Below, piece by piece: positions 45,137 through 54,128 of a stretch of 64,000 bases of DNA (within the stretch, counting starts at the first letter, position 1; each line of letters starts with the position of its first letter). The translations under genes and the position numbers were made by a program. This DNA is from Pirellulaceae bacterium (lineage in GTDB: Bacteria; Planctomycetota; Planctomycetia; Pirellulales; Pirellulaceae): positions 185,431 to 249,430 of the forward strand of contig JAGYIQ010000008.1 of assembly GCA_018402565.1 (NCBI GenBank), written 5' to 3'. A model generated the notes under the pieces. It was not told the DNA's origin. It saw nothing but the letters and a program-made list of their open reading frames with translations, and made no database searches.

Positions 45137-45961
45137 ATGCGGATCGAGATAACGACGCGTGGACCTTTGCCCGGCAGCCTGGAGTTGCCGCAGTGGGACG
45201 ACGCTACTCTGTGGACGGACTCGCAGGAAAATCGGCAGAGATTGGAGCGGACAAAGGTCTGGGCTCGCGGGCAGGAGTACGAGTTCGCCGAGCTGTTCGA
45301 CTGTCGTTGGCACCCGAGCGAGTCGCACGAGTTGATCTGGCGAGGGGATACCGGTCGGCTCCATGCCCTGGCTCGCGGTTGGGCCGGTGGACGAGTCCTG
45401 GTCGAGGGCGATGTGGGCGATCATGCCGGCCACGGCATGCGGTCGGGTCGCTTGGAGATCCGCGGCGGTGCAGGCGATTGGCTGGCGGCCCACCTGCACG
45501 GTGGCATGGTCCAGGTAACGGGCGCTGCCGGGCACAACGTCGCGGCATCGCTACCGGGCCAGAGACGCGGCATGACCGGCGGTACAGTTGTGGTCGGCGG
45601 GTCGGTGGCCTCGGGGTTGGGGCGGCGGATGCGTCGTGGGATCGTGGTCGTGCATGGCGACGCGGTCCAGCCCGGTGTCGAAATGTTGGCTGGGACGATC
45701 GTCGTCGGTGGCTCTATGATTGGCCCGGTCGGGGCCTTGATGAAACGCGGTACTTTGATCTGTTTACGAGCTTTGACGGCCGCCCAGCGGCGTGGGTTGG
45801 CGGCCGGCATCATCGACCGGCCCTTGGTTTGGCACCTGCTCCAGCGGCACTTGTCCGACCAAGGCATTGAGCTGGACGATCCACGTGGCGGTCAATTTCA
45901 GCGCGACCACGCTGGGCCCTGGCACGGCTGGCGCGGCGAAGTCTGGTCGGCGGTTTCTTAA
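45137..45961 (+). CDS. fhcC: Formylmethanofuran dehydrogenase/formyltransferase-hydrolase subunit C
   Basis: A 274-residue protein of the FwdC/FhcC (GXGXG-motif beta-helix) type. Repeated G-rich turns such as GDVGDHAGHGMRSGRLEIRG and GQRRGMTGGTVVVGGSVASG match the family. In methylotrophs and planctomycetes, FhcC is part of the Fhc complex, which hydrolyses formyl-methanofuran to formate in the tetrahydromethanopterin C1 pathway. The other Fhc subunits (A, B, D) are not in this window. The ATG at 45137 gives MRIEITTRG. A TTG at 45116 would add seven residues. The gene is 69 bp after the C45-type gene on the same strand. Confidence 0.88.
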   Translation: MRIEITTRGPLPGSLELPQWDDATLWTDSQENRQRLERTKVWARGQEYEFAELFDCRWHPSESHELIWRGDTGRLHALARGWAGGRVLVEGDVGDHAGHGMRSGRLEIRGGAGDWLAAHLHGGMVQVTGAAGHNVAASLPGQRRGMTGGTVVVGGSVASGLGRRMRRGIVVVHGDAVQPGVEMLAGTIVVGGSMIGPVGALMKRGTLICLRALTAAQRRGLAAGIIDRPLVWHLLQRHLSDQGIELDDPRGGQFQRDHAGPWHGWRGEVWSAVS

Positions 45962-45968
45962 TGGCCCC

Positions 45969-45991
45969 GCGTTCCGCTACGGAAAAATCAG
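45969..45991. repeat. Solitary copy of the TTCCGCTACGGAA palindrome repeat
   Basis: GCGTTCCGCTACGGAAAAAT here is identical to the core of the 35-bp units at 38996-39100. It lies immediately after the fhcC stop codon, between that gene and the convergent U32 gene. The rest of 45992-46104 shows nothing recognisable. Confidence 0.85.
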
Positions 45992-46104
45992 CTACCTCTG
46001 GAGAGCTGATTGCCACGAGTTTGCTCGAAGAGCGATCGGACTTGTGCCAGCGCACCTGCCCCGAGGCTTAACTCACTACCGTGACCGGTTGCTCATCCGG
46101 TTCC

Positions 46105-48696
46105 TTACAAGATTGCCAATGGGTTGCGCGGTTGCTCCAGGGTGCCGCGGGTGACGCCGACGCGATTGTCGGCCTTGAGCTGCTTCCAGACCGCCGCCGC
46201 CGGAAGCTGGCCGGCCAATAGCTGTTGGTACAGTTGCACCAGCCGCTGGACTTCAGCTGCTGGCACATCGTTGAGCAGCTCGATCCGGAATTGCCTGACA
46301 CCGGCGGTCAACAGATCCGCGACGGCTTCCGCGCCGCTCTGGGCCTGGCCGTTGTAGAGCGTGTTGCGGCAACCGATGTCGGCATGCAGCGAGTGCAGGG
46401 CGCCGACCCGATCCCGCAGTTGCACCTGATGCCGATCGCAGGGTCGGCCGCAGTTGGTCTTGTTGGTCCCCGGCGACAACACGCTGCAGAAGACACAGTG
46501 CTCCATGTGGAACATCGGCATATGTTGGTGAATCACCACCTCCAGCCAGCGGGCGGGAGTCGCCTGGACCAACTCCAGCAGTTGCTCGCGATTCAAGTCG
46601 TAAGAGGCGGTGATGCGTGTGGCTCCTAGCTCCTGCAGCCAGTGGGCTGAAAGTGGGTTGGTCACATTCAGCGAGAAGTCGGCAGCAAACGACACCCCCT
46701 GATCGCGGGCAAACCGCAGTGCCGTCAGGTTGCGGACCAGCCAGCCGTCGGCCGCCTGTCGAGCTAAGGCCTTCAGCAGCCCCTCCTCGCCGGGCTTGCA
46801 GATCCGCAGCGTGGCCAATTCGATCCGGCAATCGTTGCTCCGAGCCACTTCCACTGCCTCGCGGTACTGGCGGACATCGTGAAAGTCCGCGATCAAGCAC
46901 CTCGCACCCGCGTTGATCGCCGCCTGCAGCTGATGCAACGAACGGCACAGCACTCGCAGCGTTGGCAGGGACTGCGAGTCACTGGGTAGATCTCCAGCCC
47001 CGTCGGTCATCTCCGCTGGCAAGTGTCCTCCGGCCTGGGCGACGGCCTGCAGCAGGGACGGCAGGGCCAGCTCCGGTACCAGATCTCGTCGCCGTTGGTC
47101 GTGGCGAGCGTCGAGCGTCCGCACCAGCTCTCGTCGCAGGCTGCCCAGGACGCTGAGCGGCACCATCGGCGAGCCACTGATCTCGGCCGTCAGCCCACGT
47201 AGCTCGTAGACGGTCTTTCCGAAGCGTCCCAACTGTTCGCGGAGTTGTGCCTCCTCCAGCACATGTTGCGTGGCCGCCGCCGGTTCGTGCTCGCACGGAA
47301 TCGTCCACTCGCGACCCTCGCAGGTGGCCACCAGTTCTATCGGCTGCCCAACCGTCACCGCCACCCGCAGGTCAACCGGCACGCGGCGGACGGGCTGGGC
47401 CGAGTCGAAGGTCTTGCGGAGCCGCCGAGTGAGCTGCGGATCGTCCGTCTGCCAGATCTCCTGGCCCGCGAACAGCTCGGCCTGTTGCAACAAGCCGCGT
47501 TCCATCCCCAACTCCACCCGACCAGCGGTGGGCTGGCTACACTCCCGTCCGTTCTGCCAAATCTCGTAGATGCGACCGCCGACCTCTTTGCCCGCCAGCC
47601 GATCGCCTTGCAGGACGATGCCGTCGCCCTTGGCCAGCGGCAATTGCAGGTCGGCCAACAGGCGTCCGTTTTGCTTGCGGAGGACTTGGCCCACTCGCAC
47701 GCCTCGCTTGGAACTGGACAGACCGGGAGTCAGTCGCTTGTGGTTATTGCCCTCCAGCCAACCGGGCGAGAAGCCACGCGAAAAGGATAGCTCCAGTTGG
47801 CGCTGCTCCTCCGGCGTCCAGGTCTTGGTCTGGCCGCGGACGGCGTGATCGATGGCGGTGCGGTAGGCTTGCACGACGTTGGCCACGTATTCGGGCGTTT
47901 TCAGACGCCCCTCGATCTTGAGCGACGCCAAGCCGACTTCGATCAGTTGCGGCACCAATGGGTAGGCGGCCAAGTCCTGCGGGCTGAGCAGGTACTTCAC
48001 GTCGCCGAGATCTCGCGGCGTTCCATCGCAGATCAGATCGTAGGGCAGCCGGCAGGCCTGGGCGCACTGACCTCGGTTGGCGCTGCGCCCCCCCAACGAT
48101 TCGCTGGTTAGGCACTGGCCGCTGTAGGCCACGCACAGGGCTCCGTGGACGAAGGCCTCCAGCGGCACGGCGGTCTTTTGGCGAATCTTGGCAATTTCCG
48201 AAATTGATAATTCGCGGGCCAAGACCACGCGAGCGATCCCGAGCTCATCGGCTACCATCTGGATCGCGTCGGGTTGTGTCATCGTCATCTGGGTGCTGGC
48301 GTGCAGCTCCAGCTCGGGGCAGACCTGGCGAATCAGCCGCGCCACGCCCAGGTCTTGCACCAGGACCGCATCGACGCCTTCGGCTGCCAGGTGCCGCACG
48401 TACTGTTCCAGTCGCGGCAATTCGTCGGTAAACGCCAGCGTGTTGAGGGTCACGTAGCCTTTGACCCCGCGTTGATGCAGGAGTGAGAGCAGCGTGGGAA
48501 GTTGCTCCAGCGTGATGTTTTCGGCTCGAGCTCGGGCATTGAAGCCGGCCTCCAGTCCGAAGTACACGGCGTCAGCCCCGTTCTCCACAGCGGCTCGCGC
48601 GCAGAGTAAATTGCCGGCCGGAGCCAGGAGCTCGGGGGCCACCACGGTCGCCTCCCGAGTTTGTGCGGCGGCGGGGTCGGACGCTGGTTCGTTCAT
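46105..48696 (-). CDS. U32 peptidase-family protein (RlhA-like, with DUF3656 region)
   Basis: An 863-residue protein. The N-terminal half is a U32-type barrel starting ELLAPAGNLLCARAAVENGA, with the family signature EAFVHGALCVAYSGQCLTS at residues 180-198 and further Cys at NRGQCAQACRLPY. The C-terminal half resembles the DUF3656/second U32 module, with another Cys cluster (EHCVFCSVLSPGTNKTNCGR). Large two-module members include RlhA, which hydroxylates 23S rRNA C2501, so an Fe-S RNA-modifying enzyme is more likely than a peptidase (family inference). The ATG at 48696 is preferred (MNEPASDPAA). The upstream gene ends 10 bp before it, so the two are probably one operon. Confidence 0.87.
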   Translation of the reverse strand: MNEPASDPAAAQTREATVVAPELLAPAGNLLCARAAVENGADAVYFGLEAGFNARARAENITLEQLPTLLSLLHQRGVKGYVTLNTLAFTDELPRLEQYVRHLAAEGVDAVLVQDLGVARLIRQVCPELELHASTQMTMTQPDAIQMVADELGIARVVLARELSISEIAKIRQKTAVPLEAFVHGALCVAYSGQCLTSESLGGRSANRGQCAQACRLPYDLICDGTPRDLGDVKYLLSPQDLAAYPLVPQLIEVGLASLKIEGRLKTPEYVANVVQAYRTAIDHAVRGQTKTWTPEEQRQLELSFSRGFSPGWLEGNNHKRLTPGLSSSKRGVRVGQVLRKQNGRLLADLQLPLAKGDGIVLQGDRLAGKEVGGRIYEIWQNGRECSQPTAGRVELGMERGLLQQAELFAGQEIWQTDDPQLTRRLRKTFDSAQPVRRVPVDLRVAVTVGQPIELVATCEGREWTIPCEHEPAAATQHVLEEAQLREQLGRFGKTVYELRGLTAEISGSPMVPLSVLGSLRRELVRTLDARHDQRRRDLVPELALPSLLQAVAQAGGHLPAEMTDGAGDLPSDSQSLPTLRVLCRSLHQLQAAINAGARCLIADFHDVRQYREAVEVARSNDCRIELATLRICKPGEEGLLKALARQAADGWLVRNLTALRFARDQGVSFAADFSLNVTNPLSAHWLQELGATRITASYDLNREQLLELVQATPARWLEVVIHQHMPMFHMEHCVFCSVLSPGTNKTNCGRPCDRHQVQLRDRVGALHSLHADIGCRNTLYNGQAQSGAEAVADLLTAGVRQFRIELLNDVPAAEVQRLVQLYQQLLAGQLPAAAVWKQLKADNRVGVTRGTLEQPRNPLAIL

Positions 48697-48706
48697 GGCT
48701 GGGTTC

Positions 48707-49525
48707 TCACAGACGCGACCAAGTTTGGCGGAGGTACTCGATGCTGCGGCTGGCCAAGACGTCCGGCCCCGGCGAGTAGTCAAAGACCTCGACGCTGACC
48801 CAACCGGCGTAGCCGACCTGCTTTAAAGCGCCCAAGATCGGCAGGAAATCGACCTCCCCCATGCCCGGGCCCTGGCGATTGGGGTCGTTGGCGTGAAAGT
48901 GGTGCAGCCAGGGGTGAAATCGGCGGATCAACTGGGCGTAGGGCACCGTCTCGGTCGACATGGCTTTGACATCCAGGTGCAAGCGGACCTGGGCCGAGTC
49001 CACTGCCTGGATCAGTTCCACCGCGGATTGCGCCGTGTTGAGGAAGTCGCCCTCCTCCGGCCCGAGCGGCTCGACGGCCAGCGTCACGCCAGCGGTCTCC
49101 AAGTGCGGCACCAGGGCTCGCAGGCGCTCCGCTGCGATGGCCGTCGCCTCCGCGTGGGTCATACCAGGCAGTAAATTGCGTTGTTTCGGCGATCCCAGCA
49201 CCATCAGGCTTCCGCCCAGATCGCGACAAAGATCGATCAGTACGTGAAAATAGGCCTCGGTCCGAGCGGCCACAGCGGCATCGGGATCGGTCAAGTAGAG
49301 ACCGCTGGTCCCGGCCAACAGCCAGTGCAGACCGAGGAGCTCCAGGCCGTGACGCTGGGCGGTTTCGCGAAGCCGGGCTCGTTGTTCTGCGGAAACCAGA
49401 TCCGCGGTGGTAGCCAGGGTAAATGGGGCGATTTCGAGGGCCTGGTAGCCCAATTCGGCGGCCCGGCGGCATTGGTCCTCAAACGGCCAATCCTGGAAGG
49501 TCTCGTTACAGATCGCGTAGCGCAT
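48707..49525 (-). CDS. Sugar phosphate isomerase/epimerase (xylose isomerase-like TIM barrel)
   Basis: A 272-residue AP-endonuclease-2/xylose isomerase-like TIM barrel. Metal ligands can be placed at E152 (AVEPLG), D185 (HLDVKAMS), H211 (HFHANDP) and E246 (SVEVFDY). Members include hydroxypyruvate isomerase, tagatose and inosose epimerases and many uncharacterised planctomycete sugar enzymes. The substrate cannot be told from sequence. The ATG at 49525 (MRYAICNETF) is chosen because the residues before it do not align with the family. It precedes the U32 gene by 10 bp. Confidence 0.85.
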   Translation of the reverse strand: MRYAICNETFQDWPFEDQCRRAAELGYQALEIAPFTLATTADLVSAEQRARLRETAQRHGLELLGLHWLLAGTSGLYLTDPDAAVAARTEAYFHVLIDLCRDLGGSLMVLGSPKQRNLLPGMTHAEATAIAAERLRALVPHLETAGVTLAVEPLGPEEGDFLNTAQSAVELIQAVDSAQVRLHLDVKAMSTETVPYAQLIRRFHPWLHHFHANDPNRQGPGMGEVDFLPILGALKQVGYAGWVSVEVFDYSPGPDVLASRSIEYLRQTWSRL

Positions 49526-49679
49526 GGTTCGGTGGGGCTCAAGGGGAAGTGGCAGCACCAGGCCCAGCGGGTCGGCAACTGCCCGGTCTAGTCTAGCAAA
49601 CGCGGTCGGCTATTCTAAAGGTCCACGCATGCGAAAACCCCAAATTTTCAGGCCGAAACCCAAATTCCCATTTTGCCCG

Positions 49680-49709
49680 TTGACAGGTCGAGAGCCAAGC
49701 GTGTAAACT
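49680..49709 (+). promoter_or_regulatory. Candidate sigma-70 promoter for the S10 operon
   Basis: A consensus TTGACA (49680-49685) is followed after 18 bp by TAAACT (49704-49709). It is well placed to drive rpsJ and the cluster, leaving a leader of about 195 nt. Confidence 0.55.
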
Positions 49710-49913
49710 TCTCCCTCCACACTGCCGAACACTTCTAGGCGTCTGGCGATTTTGTCTGCCCCCCGACTCGTTCGGTGCGCTGCTGACCGACCGAAACATC
49801 CAAGCGATGGGCAGGTCTGTCGGCTGTCAGAATCCCCTCACTACCAGTTTCGGCCCGAGTGGGTTGTTTGGCAAGTTGGACTTGTGTGGGCTTGGTAACT
49901 GGGAGATGGCGTA
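49710..49913 (+). other. Leader of the ribosomal-protein cluster
   Basis: This is the rest of the 388-bp gap between the isomerase and rpsJ. It has no gene and no structure I could support. In enterobacteria an S10 leader mediates L4 autoregulation, but no comparable hairpin was identified here. Confidence 0.35.
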
Positions 49914-50237
49914 GTGGCTGCTGTACACGAAGTAATTCGAATCCGCATGGAGGCCTTCGACCATTCGGTTTTGGACCAAAGTGCACAAGAGATTGTGGAC
50001 ACCGCCAAGCGCACGCACTCCGAGGTCCATGGGCCCATTCCCTTGCCGACGCGGATTGAGCGATACACGGTCATTAGTGGTCCGTTTATTGATAAGAAGT
50101 CTCGCCAGCAGTTTGAGGTTCGGACGCACAAGCGTTTGATTGATATCGTGCAGGCGTCGGCCAAGACGATCGAGGCCTTGAATAAGTTGAGTTTGCCGGC
50201 AGGTGTTGAAATCAAGATCAAGGCAACCTCGAAGTAG
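49914..50237 (+). CDS. rpsJ: 30S ribosomal protein S10
   Basis: A 107-residue S10, a 30S head protein that also binds NusB in antitermination. Conserved blocks: IRIRMEAFDHSVLDQSA, GPIPLPTRIERYTV and RTHKRLIDIV. The start is a GTG at 49914, eight bases after GGGAG. The upstream ATG at 49906 meets a stop after one codon. It is the first gene of the cluster. rplC follows only after a 290-bp repeat-containing gap. Confidence 0.96.
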   Translation: MAAVHEVIRIRMEAFDHSVLDQSAQEIVDTAKRTHSEVHGPIPLPTRIERYTVISGPFIDKKSRQQFEVRTHKRLIDIVQASAKTIEALNKLSLPAGVEIKIKATSK

Positions 50238-50265
50238 TTCCTTCGGTTGTCGGTCTGCAGGCAGG

Positions 50266-50316
50266 TTGGTTCGGGCGGGTGTTTGGTTCGGGCAGGTGTT
50301 TGGTTCGGGCAGGTGT
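50266..50316 (+). repeat. Three 17-bp tandem repeats between rpsJ and rplC
   Basis: Units TTGGTTCGGGCAGGTGT start at 50266 (one mismatch), 50283 and 50300. The rest of the 290-bp gap (50238-50527) is G/T-rich with no gene. Confidence 0.88.
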
Positions 50317-50527
50317 GTTGGTTACAGAAGTGGGCGGCAGTTGTGTTGTGGTTGGTTTCGCCAGCGACCGCGTTCGGGCCTAAGGGGTTCGGTCAGCGGT
50401 GGGTTGGCAGGTCACTGGAAAACTGCTTATGGGATGGAAGTCTTGGAGATAATCTGAGCGTTGGCTGTTGCAAGCCGTCGCTCTGTATTCTGCAGGGCGA
50501 GGCCATTTTGCAAGAAAGCGAACGACG

Positions 50528-51244
50528 ATGAGCAAGGGAATACTCGGCCGGAAGGTCGGGATGACGCAAATTTACTTGGAAGGCGGCGAAGTGGTTCCGG
50601 TCACTGTCGTGGAGGCAGGTCCGTGCCATGTGTTGCAATTGCGTTCGCTGGAGCGAGATGGTTACGAGGCGGTTCAGTTAGGTTTTGATGACAAGAAGCG
50701 ACCGGAAGAGGGTCGTCCTCGCAGTCGCGCTAGTCAAGCGACTCGGGCCGAGCGTGGGCATGTGGCAGATATCAAGAGTAAGCGAAGTGTGGCCCGCAAG
50801 GCCGGTGGCGCTGAATTGCCCGCCAAGGCGGGTTGTGAGCCCAAGAAGTTTGTTCGCGAGATCCGCGGCGTCGTGGGTGATCTGCAAGTTGGGCAGGAAG
50901 TCAAGGCCACGGTGTTTGAGGGGGTCACGGCCGTCGATGTGGTCGGGACAAATAAGGGTCGTGGTTACGCCGGTGTTATGAAGCGGCATAATTTCAGTGG
51001 TCAGCGAGCCACGCACGGTGTCAAGAAGTGTCACCGCTATCCTGGTTCGACCGGTCAGAATACGTTTCCGGCTCGCGTGGTCAAGGGTCGCCGGATGGCG
51101 GGTCGTTATGGCGGCAAGCAGGTGACGGCTCGTAATCTCAAGCTGGTGCGGATCGATGCGGATAACAATTTGCTGCTGATTCGTGGTGCGATTCCAGGTC
51201 CGTCGGGTGGCTACGTGATCGTCAAGGCGACGAACATTATGTAG
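50528..51244 (+). CDS. rplC: 50S ribosomal protein L3
   Basis: A 238-residue L3, an early 50S assembly protein. It has GILGRKVGMTQIY at the N terminus and the conserved VMKRHNFSGQRATHGVKKCH region, which normally carries the methylated Gln, near GQRATHG. A Lys/Arg-rich insertion at about residues 60-90 distinguishes it from the E. coli form. The ATG at 50528 (MSKGILGRK) is preferred over the in-frame upstream start, which extends into non-coding repeats. Confidence 0.96.
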   Translation: MSKGILGRKVGMTQIYLEGGEVVPVTVVEAGPCHVLQLRSLERDGYEAVQLGFDDKKRPEEGRPRSRASQATRAERGHVADIKSKRSVARKAGGAELPAKAGCEPKKFVREIRGVVGDLQVGQEVKATVFEGVTAVDVVGTNKGRGYAGVMKRHNFSGQRATHGVKKCHRYPGSTGQNTFPARVVKGRRMAGRYGGKQVTARNLKLVRIDADNNLLLIRGAIPGPSGGYVIVKATNIM

Positions 51245-51352
51245 GTCGCTGTTAGGTGGGTCACCTGTAGGCAGGTGGCTGGGTGGGGTTCGGGGCGGTT
51301 GTGTTTTGGGTTGGTTTTGGGGTTTGGTTTGTAGGATTTAGCGAGACGAATT

Positions 51353-52018
51353 ATGTCATCGTTGCCAGTATACGACATGTCGGGCAAGCAGGTCGGTCAG
51401 TACGCGATCGAGAGCACGGATTTGGTCAATGCGATCAACAAGCAGTTGTTGCATGATGTCGTTGTCATGTACCAAGCTTGCTTGCGGCAAGGCACCAAGC
51501 AAACCAAGACTCGGACGATGGTGGCCGGCACGACCAAGAAGATGTACAAGCAGAAGGGCACCGGTAATGCTCGGGCTGGTTCGCGTCGCAGCGGTATTCG
51601 GCGAGGTGGCGGACACATGAAGGCTTTGTCGCCTCGTGATTTTAGCTACCGATTGCCGAAGAAGGCGGTTCGCTTGGCGTGCAAGATGGCTGTTGCGAGT
51701 AAGATCGAAGCCAATAAGGTGTTCGTGGTTGACGGTTTGGCCTGTGCCGAGCCCAAGACCAAAGTGGTTGTTGGCCTGTTGTCAGGGATGGGGATTCTGG
51801 GGCAGACTGCCTTGATGGCGACCAATGGCCACAGCCCCGTGGTTTACAAGAGTGGTCGCAACATTGCCGGGGTGACTGTGATGTCGGCTGCAGACTTGAA
51901 TGCCTACGCGGTGTTGCGAGTCAAAAATGTGGTGTTCGACAAGGCCGCCCTGGAGGATTTTAAGGCCAAGGCAGTGGCGGAGATCCAGGAAAAGACGCGG
52001 GCGTTGTCGGCCGTCTAG
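51353..52018 (+). CDS. rplD: 50S ribosomal protein L4
   Basis: A 221-residue L4, which lines the exit tunnel and autoregulates the S10 operon in enterobacteria. The tunnel loop is clear: KMYKQKGTGNARAGSRRSG, then GGGHMKALSPRDFSYRLPKK. It is preceded by a 108-bp G/T-rich gap. Confidence 0.96.
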   Translation: MSSLPVYDMSGKQVGQYAIESTDLVNAINKQLLHDVVVMYQACLRQGTKQTKTRTMVAGTTKKMYKQKGTGNARAGSRRSGIRRGGGHMKALSPRDFSYRLPKKAVRLACKMAVASKIEANKVFVVDGLACAEPKTKVVVGLLSGMGILGQTALMATNGHSPVVYKSGRNIAGVTVMSAADLNAYAVLRVKNVVFDKAALEDFKAKAVAEIQEKTRALSAV

Positions 52019-52096
52019 CGGTTGGCGAAGGGGTTTCGGTTCGGGCGGGCAGGCGGGCAGTTGTTCGGTGACATCGATTAAGAGATAGGTGAAGGC

Positions 52097-52432
52097 ATGG
52101 CCAAACCAGCAGTGCAGCGACAGATCGACAAGAACAAGTCCAGTATCACACTGGAACCGTACCAGGTGATCCTGAAGCCGTTGGTCACGGAGAAGAGTGT
52201 TGAGTTGAGCGACGAGCTGAACAAGTACTCCTTCGCGGTCAGTTCAGTAGCAACTAAGCTCGATGTTCGCCGAGCGATCGAGAAGCTGTTCAGTGTCAAG
52301 GTCGCCAAGGTGGCCGTGCAGAATCGCAAAGGCAAGCCGAAGCGGTACCGTCAGTTCGGTGGCAGAACGAAGAACTGGAAGCGGGCCATTGTCACGTTGG
52401 TGAAGGACGATCGGATTGATCTGTTCTCCTAG
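52097..52432 (+). CDS. rplW: 50S ribosomal protein L23
   Basis: A 111-residue L23, located at the exit-tunnel rim where trigger factor and SRP dock. Family motifs: ILKPLVTEKSVELSDELNKY, then KVAVQNRKGKPKRYRQFGG. It has an N-terminal extension of about 18 polar residues (KPAVQRQIDKNKSS). GGTGAAGG lies just before the ATG. Confidence 0.95.
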   Translation: MAKPAVQRQIDKNKSSITLEPYQVILKPLVTEKSVELSDELNKYSFAVSSVATKLDVRRAIEKLFSVKVAKVAVQNRKGKPKRYRQFGGRTKNWKRAIVTLVKDDRIDLFS

Positions 52433-52504
52433 TGCCGGTGCCGGGGTGTTGGGTCTGCGAGAGATTGAATCCACAAGCTGGGGTAGTTGAGGAAGTCGAG
52501 AGTT

Positions 52505-53362
52505 ATGGGAATTCGAATTTACAAGCCGACGTCGCCGGGCCGCCGCAACGCCAGCGTGAGCGACTTTGCTGAACTGACGCCCGGTGCCAAGCCCGAGAAG
52601 AGCCTGTTGCTGCCGAAGCCCAAAAAGGGTGGGCGAAACAATCAGGGCAAGATTACAGCTCGGCATCGTGGGGGTGGTCACAAGCAGAAATACCGGATTG
52701 TGGATTTCCGTCGCAACAAAGACGGAATGGAAGCTCGGATCGATTCGATCCAGTACGATCCCAACCGCGGCGCTCGCTTGGCGCTGTTGCACTACGCGGA
52801 CGGCACCAAGTCGTATGTGATTGCCTCGGATGGGCTGAAGGCGGGCGATGTGCTGATGAACGGGCCAGATGCGGTTCCGAAGGTCGGTAATTGCTTGCCG
52901 ATGAGTCGGATCCCAGCGGGTGCCACGGTGCATTCGATTGAGCTGCGACCAGGTCAAGGTGCGGTGTTGTGCCGAGGTGCCGGTTCCAGTGCCGTGTTGA
53001 TGGCTCGGGAAGAGGGTTGGGCTCAGTTGCAGCTGCCTAGCGGTGAAATTCGCCGTTTGCCTGGCAATTGCCGAGCGACCATGGGACAGGCCAGTAATCC
53101 GGATCACTCGAAGGTTGTGTTGGGCAAAGCCGGTAGAACACGTTGGTTGGGACGACGTCCTCACGTTCGCGGTACGGCGATGAACCCGATCGACCATCCG
53201 CACGGTGGTGGTGAAGGTCGGACCAAGGGTGGTCGCCATCCGGTCAGTCCGCAGGGCAAGTCGGCCAAGGGTGGATCGACCCGGAAGTCGAAGAAGTCCA
53301 GCAACGCGTCGATCATTCGACGTCGCCGCAGCCGTCGCTACGGCGTGTTGAAGTTGCGGTAA
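52505..53362 (+). CDS. rplB: 50S ribosomal protein L2
   Basis: A 285-residue L2, needed for subunit association and peptidyl transferase assembly. It has MGIRIYKPTSPGRRN at the start, NNQGKITARHRGGGHKQKYR, and the C-terminal MNPIDHPHGGGEGRTKGGRH loop with the conserved His. The ATG at 52505 follows GAGGAAG. Confidence 0.97.
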   Translation: MGIRIYKPTSPGRRNASVSDFAELTPGAKPEKSLLLPKPKKGGRNNQGKITARHRGGGHKQKYRIVDFRRNKDGMEARIDSIQYDPNRGARLALLHYADGTKSYVIASDGLKAGDVLMNGPDAVPKVGNCLPMSRIPAGATVHSIELRPGQGAVLCRGAGSSAVLMAREEGWAQLQLPSGEIRRLPGNCRATMGQASNPDHSKVVLGKAGRTRWLGRRPHVRGTAMNPIDHPHGGGEGRTKGGRHPVSPQGKSAKGGSTRKSKKSSNASIIRRRRSRRYGVLKLR

Positions 53363-53466
53363 GGTTTTGGGGGTGGCCCAGCCTGGTGTCGGGCGGGCTG
53401 GCGTGAAAAGGTTTGGTGAGTCTGGGGCGGTGTGATCGGTGGATGCAGTGGTGATGGGACCAAGCA

Positions 53467-53739
53467 ATGAGTAGATCGAGCAAAAAAGGGCCGTACGTTG
53501 TCGACAGCCTGTTCCAAAAGGTCATGAAGCTGGAAGCGGCCGGTCGGCACGAACCGATCAAGACGTGGGCGCGATCCTGCACGATTGTCCCTGAATTTGT
53601 CGGTCACACGTTTATGGTGCACAACGGCAAGCAGCATGTCAAAGTCTACGTGACCGAAGACATGGTCGGACACAAGCTGGGTGAATTCGTCTTGACGCGA
53701 ACCTTCCGTGGCCACGGTGGTGGCAAGAAGGGCAAGTAA
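53467..53739 (+). CDS. rpsS: 30S ribosomal protein S19
   Basis: A 90-residue S19, in the 30S head near the A site. SRSSKKGPYVVDSL, then TIVPEFVGHTFMVHNGKQH and GHKLGEFVLTRTFRGH match the family throughout. Confidence 0.96.
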   Translation: MSRSSKKGPYVVDSLFQKVMKLEAAGRHEPIKTWARSCTIVPEFVGHTFMVHNGKQHVKVYVTEDMVGHKLGEFVLTRTFRGHGGGKKGK

Positions 53740-53750
53740 AGGGAATCGGC

Positions 53751-54095
53751 ATGTACAAAGCGGTTTACAGAGGTGCCCGGATCAGTGCTCGCAAGGTGCG
53801 ACCGGTAGCCGACTTGATTCGGGGCAAGTTCGTTGACGAAGCGTTGGCGATCTTGAAGTACCAACCGCACCGCGGTGCGCGGATGTTGGAAGAGGTGATT
53901 AAATCGGCTTTGGGTAACGCCACCGATTTGGACCAGAACAAGGGACGACGGGTTTCGGTCGGTGACTTGATCATCGCGGATGCTCGGGTGGATGGTGGGC
54001 CGATGTTCAAGCGGATGCGACCGGGTGGCCGGGGCATGTCCTTCTTGATCAAGAAGCGATCCAGCCATATTTCCGTGACGTTGGAAGAGATTTAG
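53751..54095 (+). CDS. rplV: 50S ribosomal protein L22
   Basis: A 114-residue L22, whose beta hairpin lines the exit tunnel. ARISARKVRPVADLIRGK at the start and the hairpin end (MFKRMRPGGRG, then SHISVTLEE) are typical. It starts 11 bp after rpsS. Confidence 0.96.
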   Translation: MYKAVYRGARISARKVRPVADLIRGKFVDEALAILKYQPHRGARMLEEVIKSALGNATDLDQNKGRRVSVGDLIIADARVDGGPMFKRMRPGGRGMSFLIKKRSSHISVTLEEI

Positions 54096-54128
54096 TCCCC
54101 GAGCCGTTCGTAAGGAAGAGGTTATCAC

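Noticed and set aside
43148..45535. Minus-strand open frame of 795 codons across the C45-type gene
   Set aside because: It lies antisense to a gene with clear family motifs, has no domain I recognise, and is the kind of long frame that arises opposite G+C-rich coding sequence.
45922..45940. Sigma-54-like TGGCACGGCTGGCGC
   Set aside because: It lies inside the fhcC coding region near its end, lacks the TTGC element, and is not upstream of a plus-strand gene.
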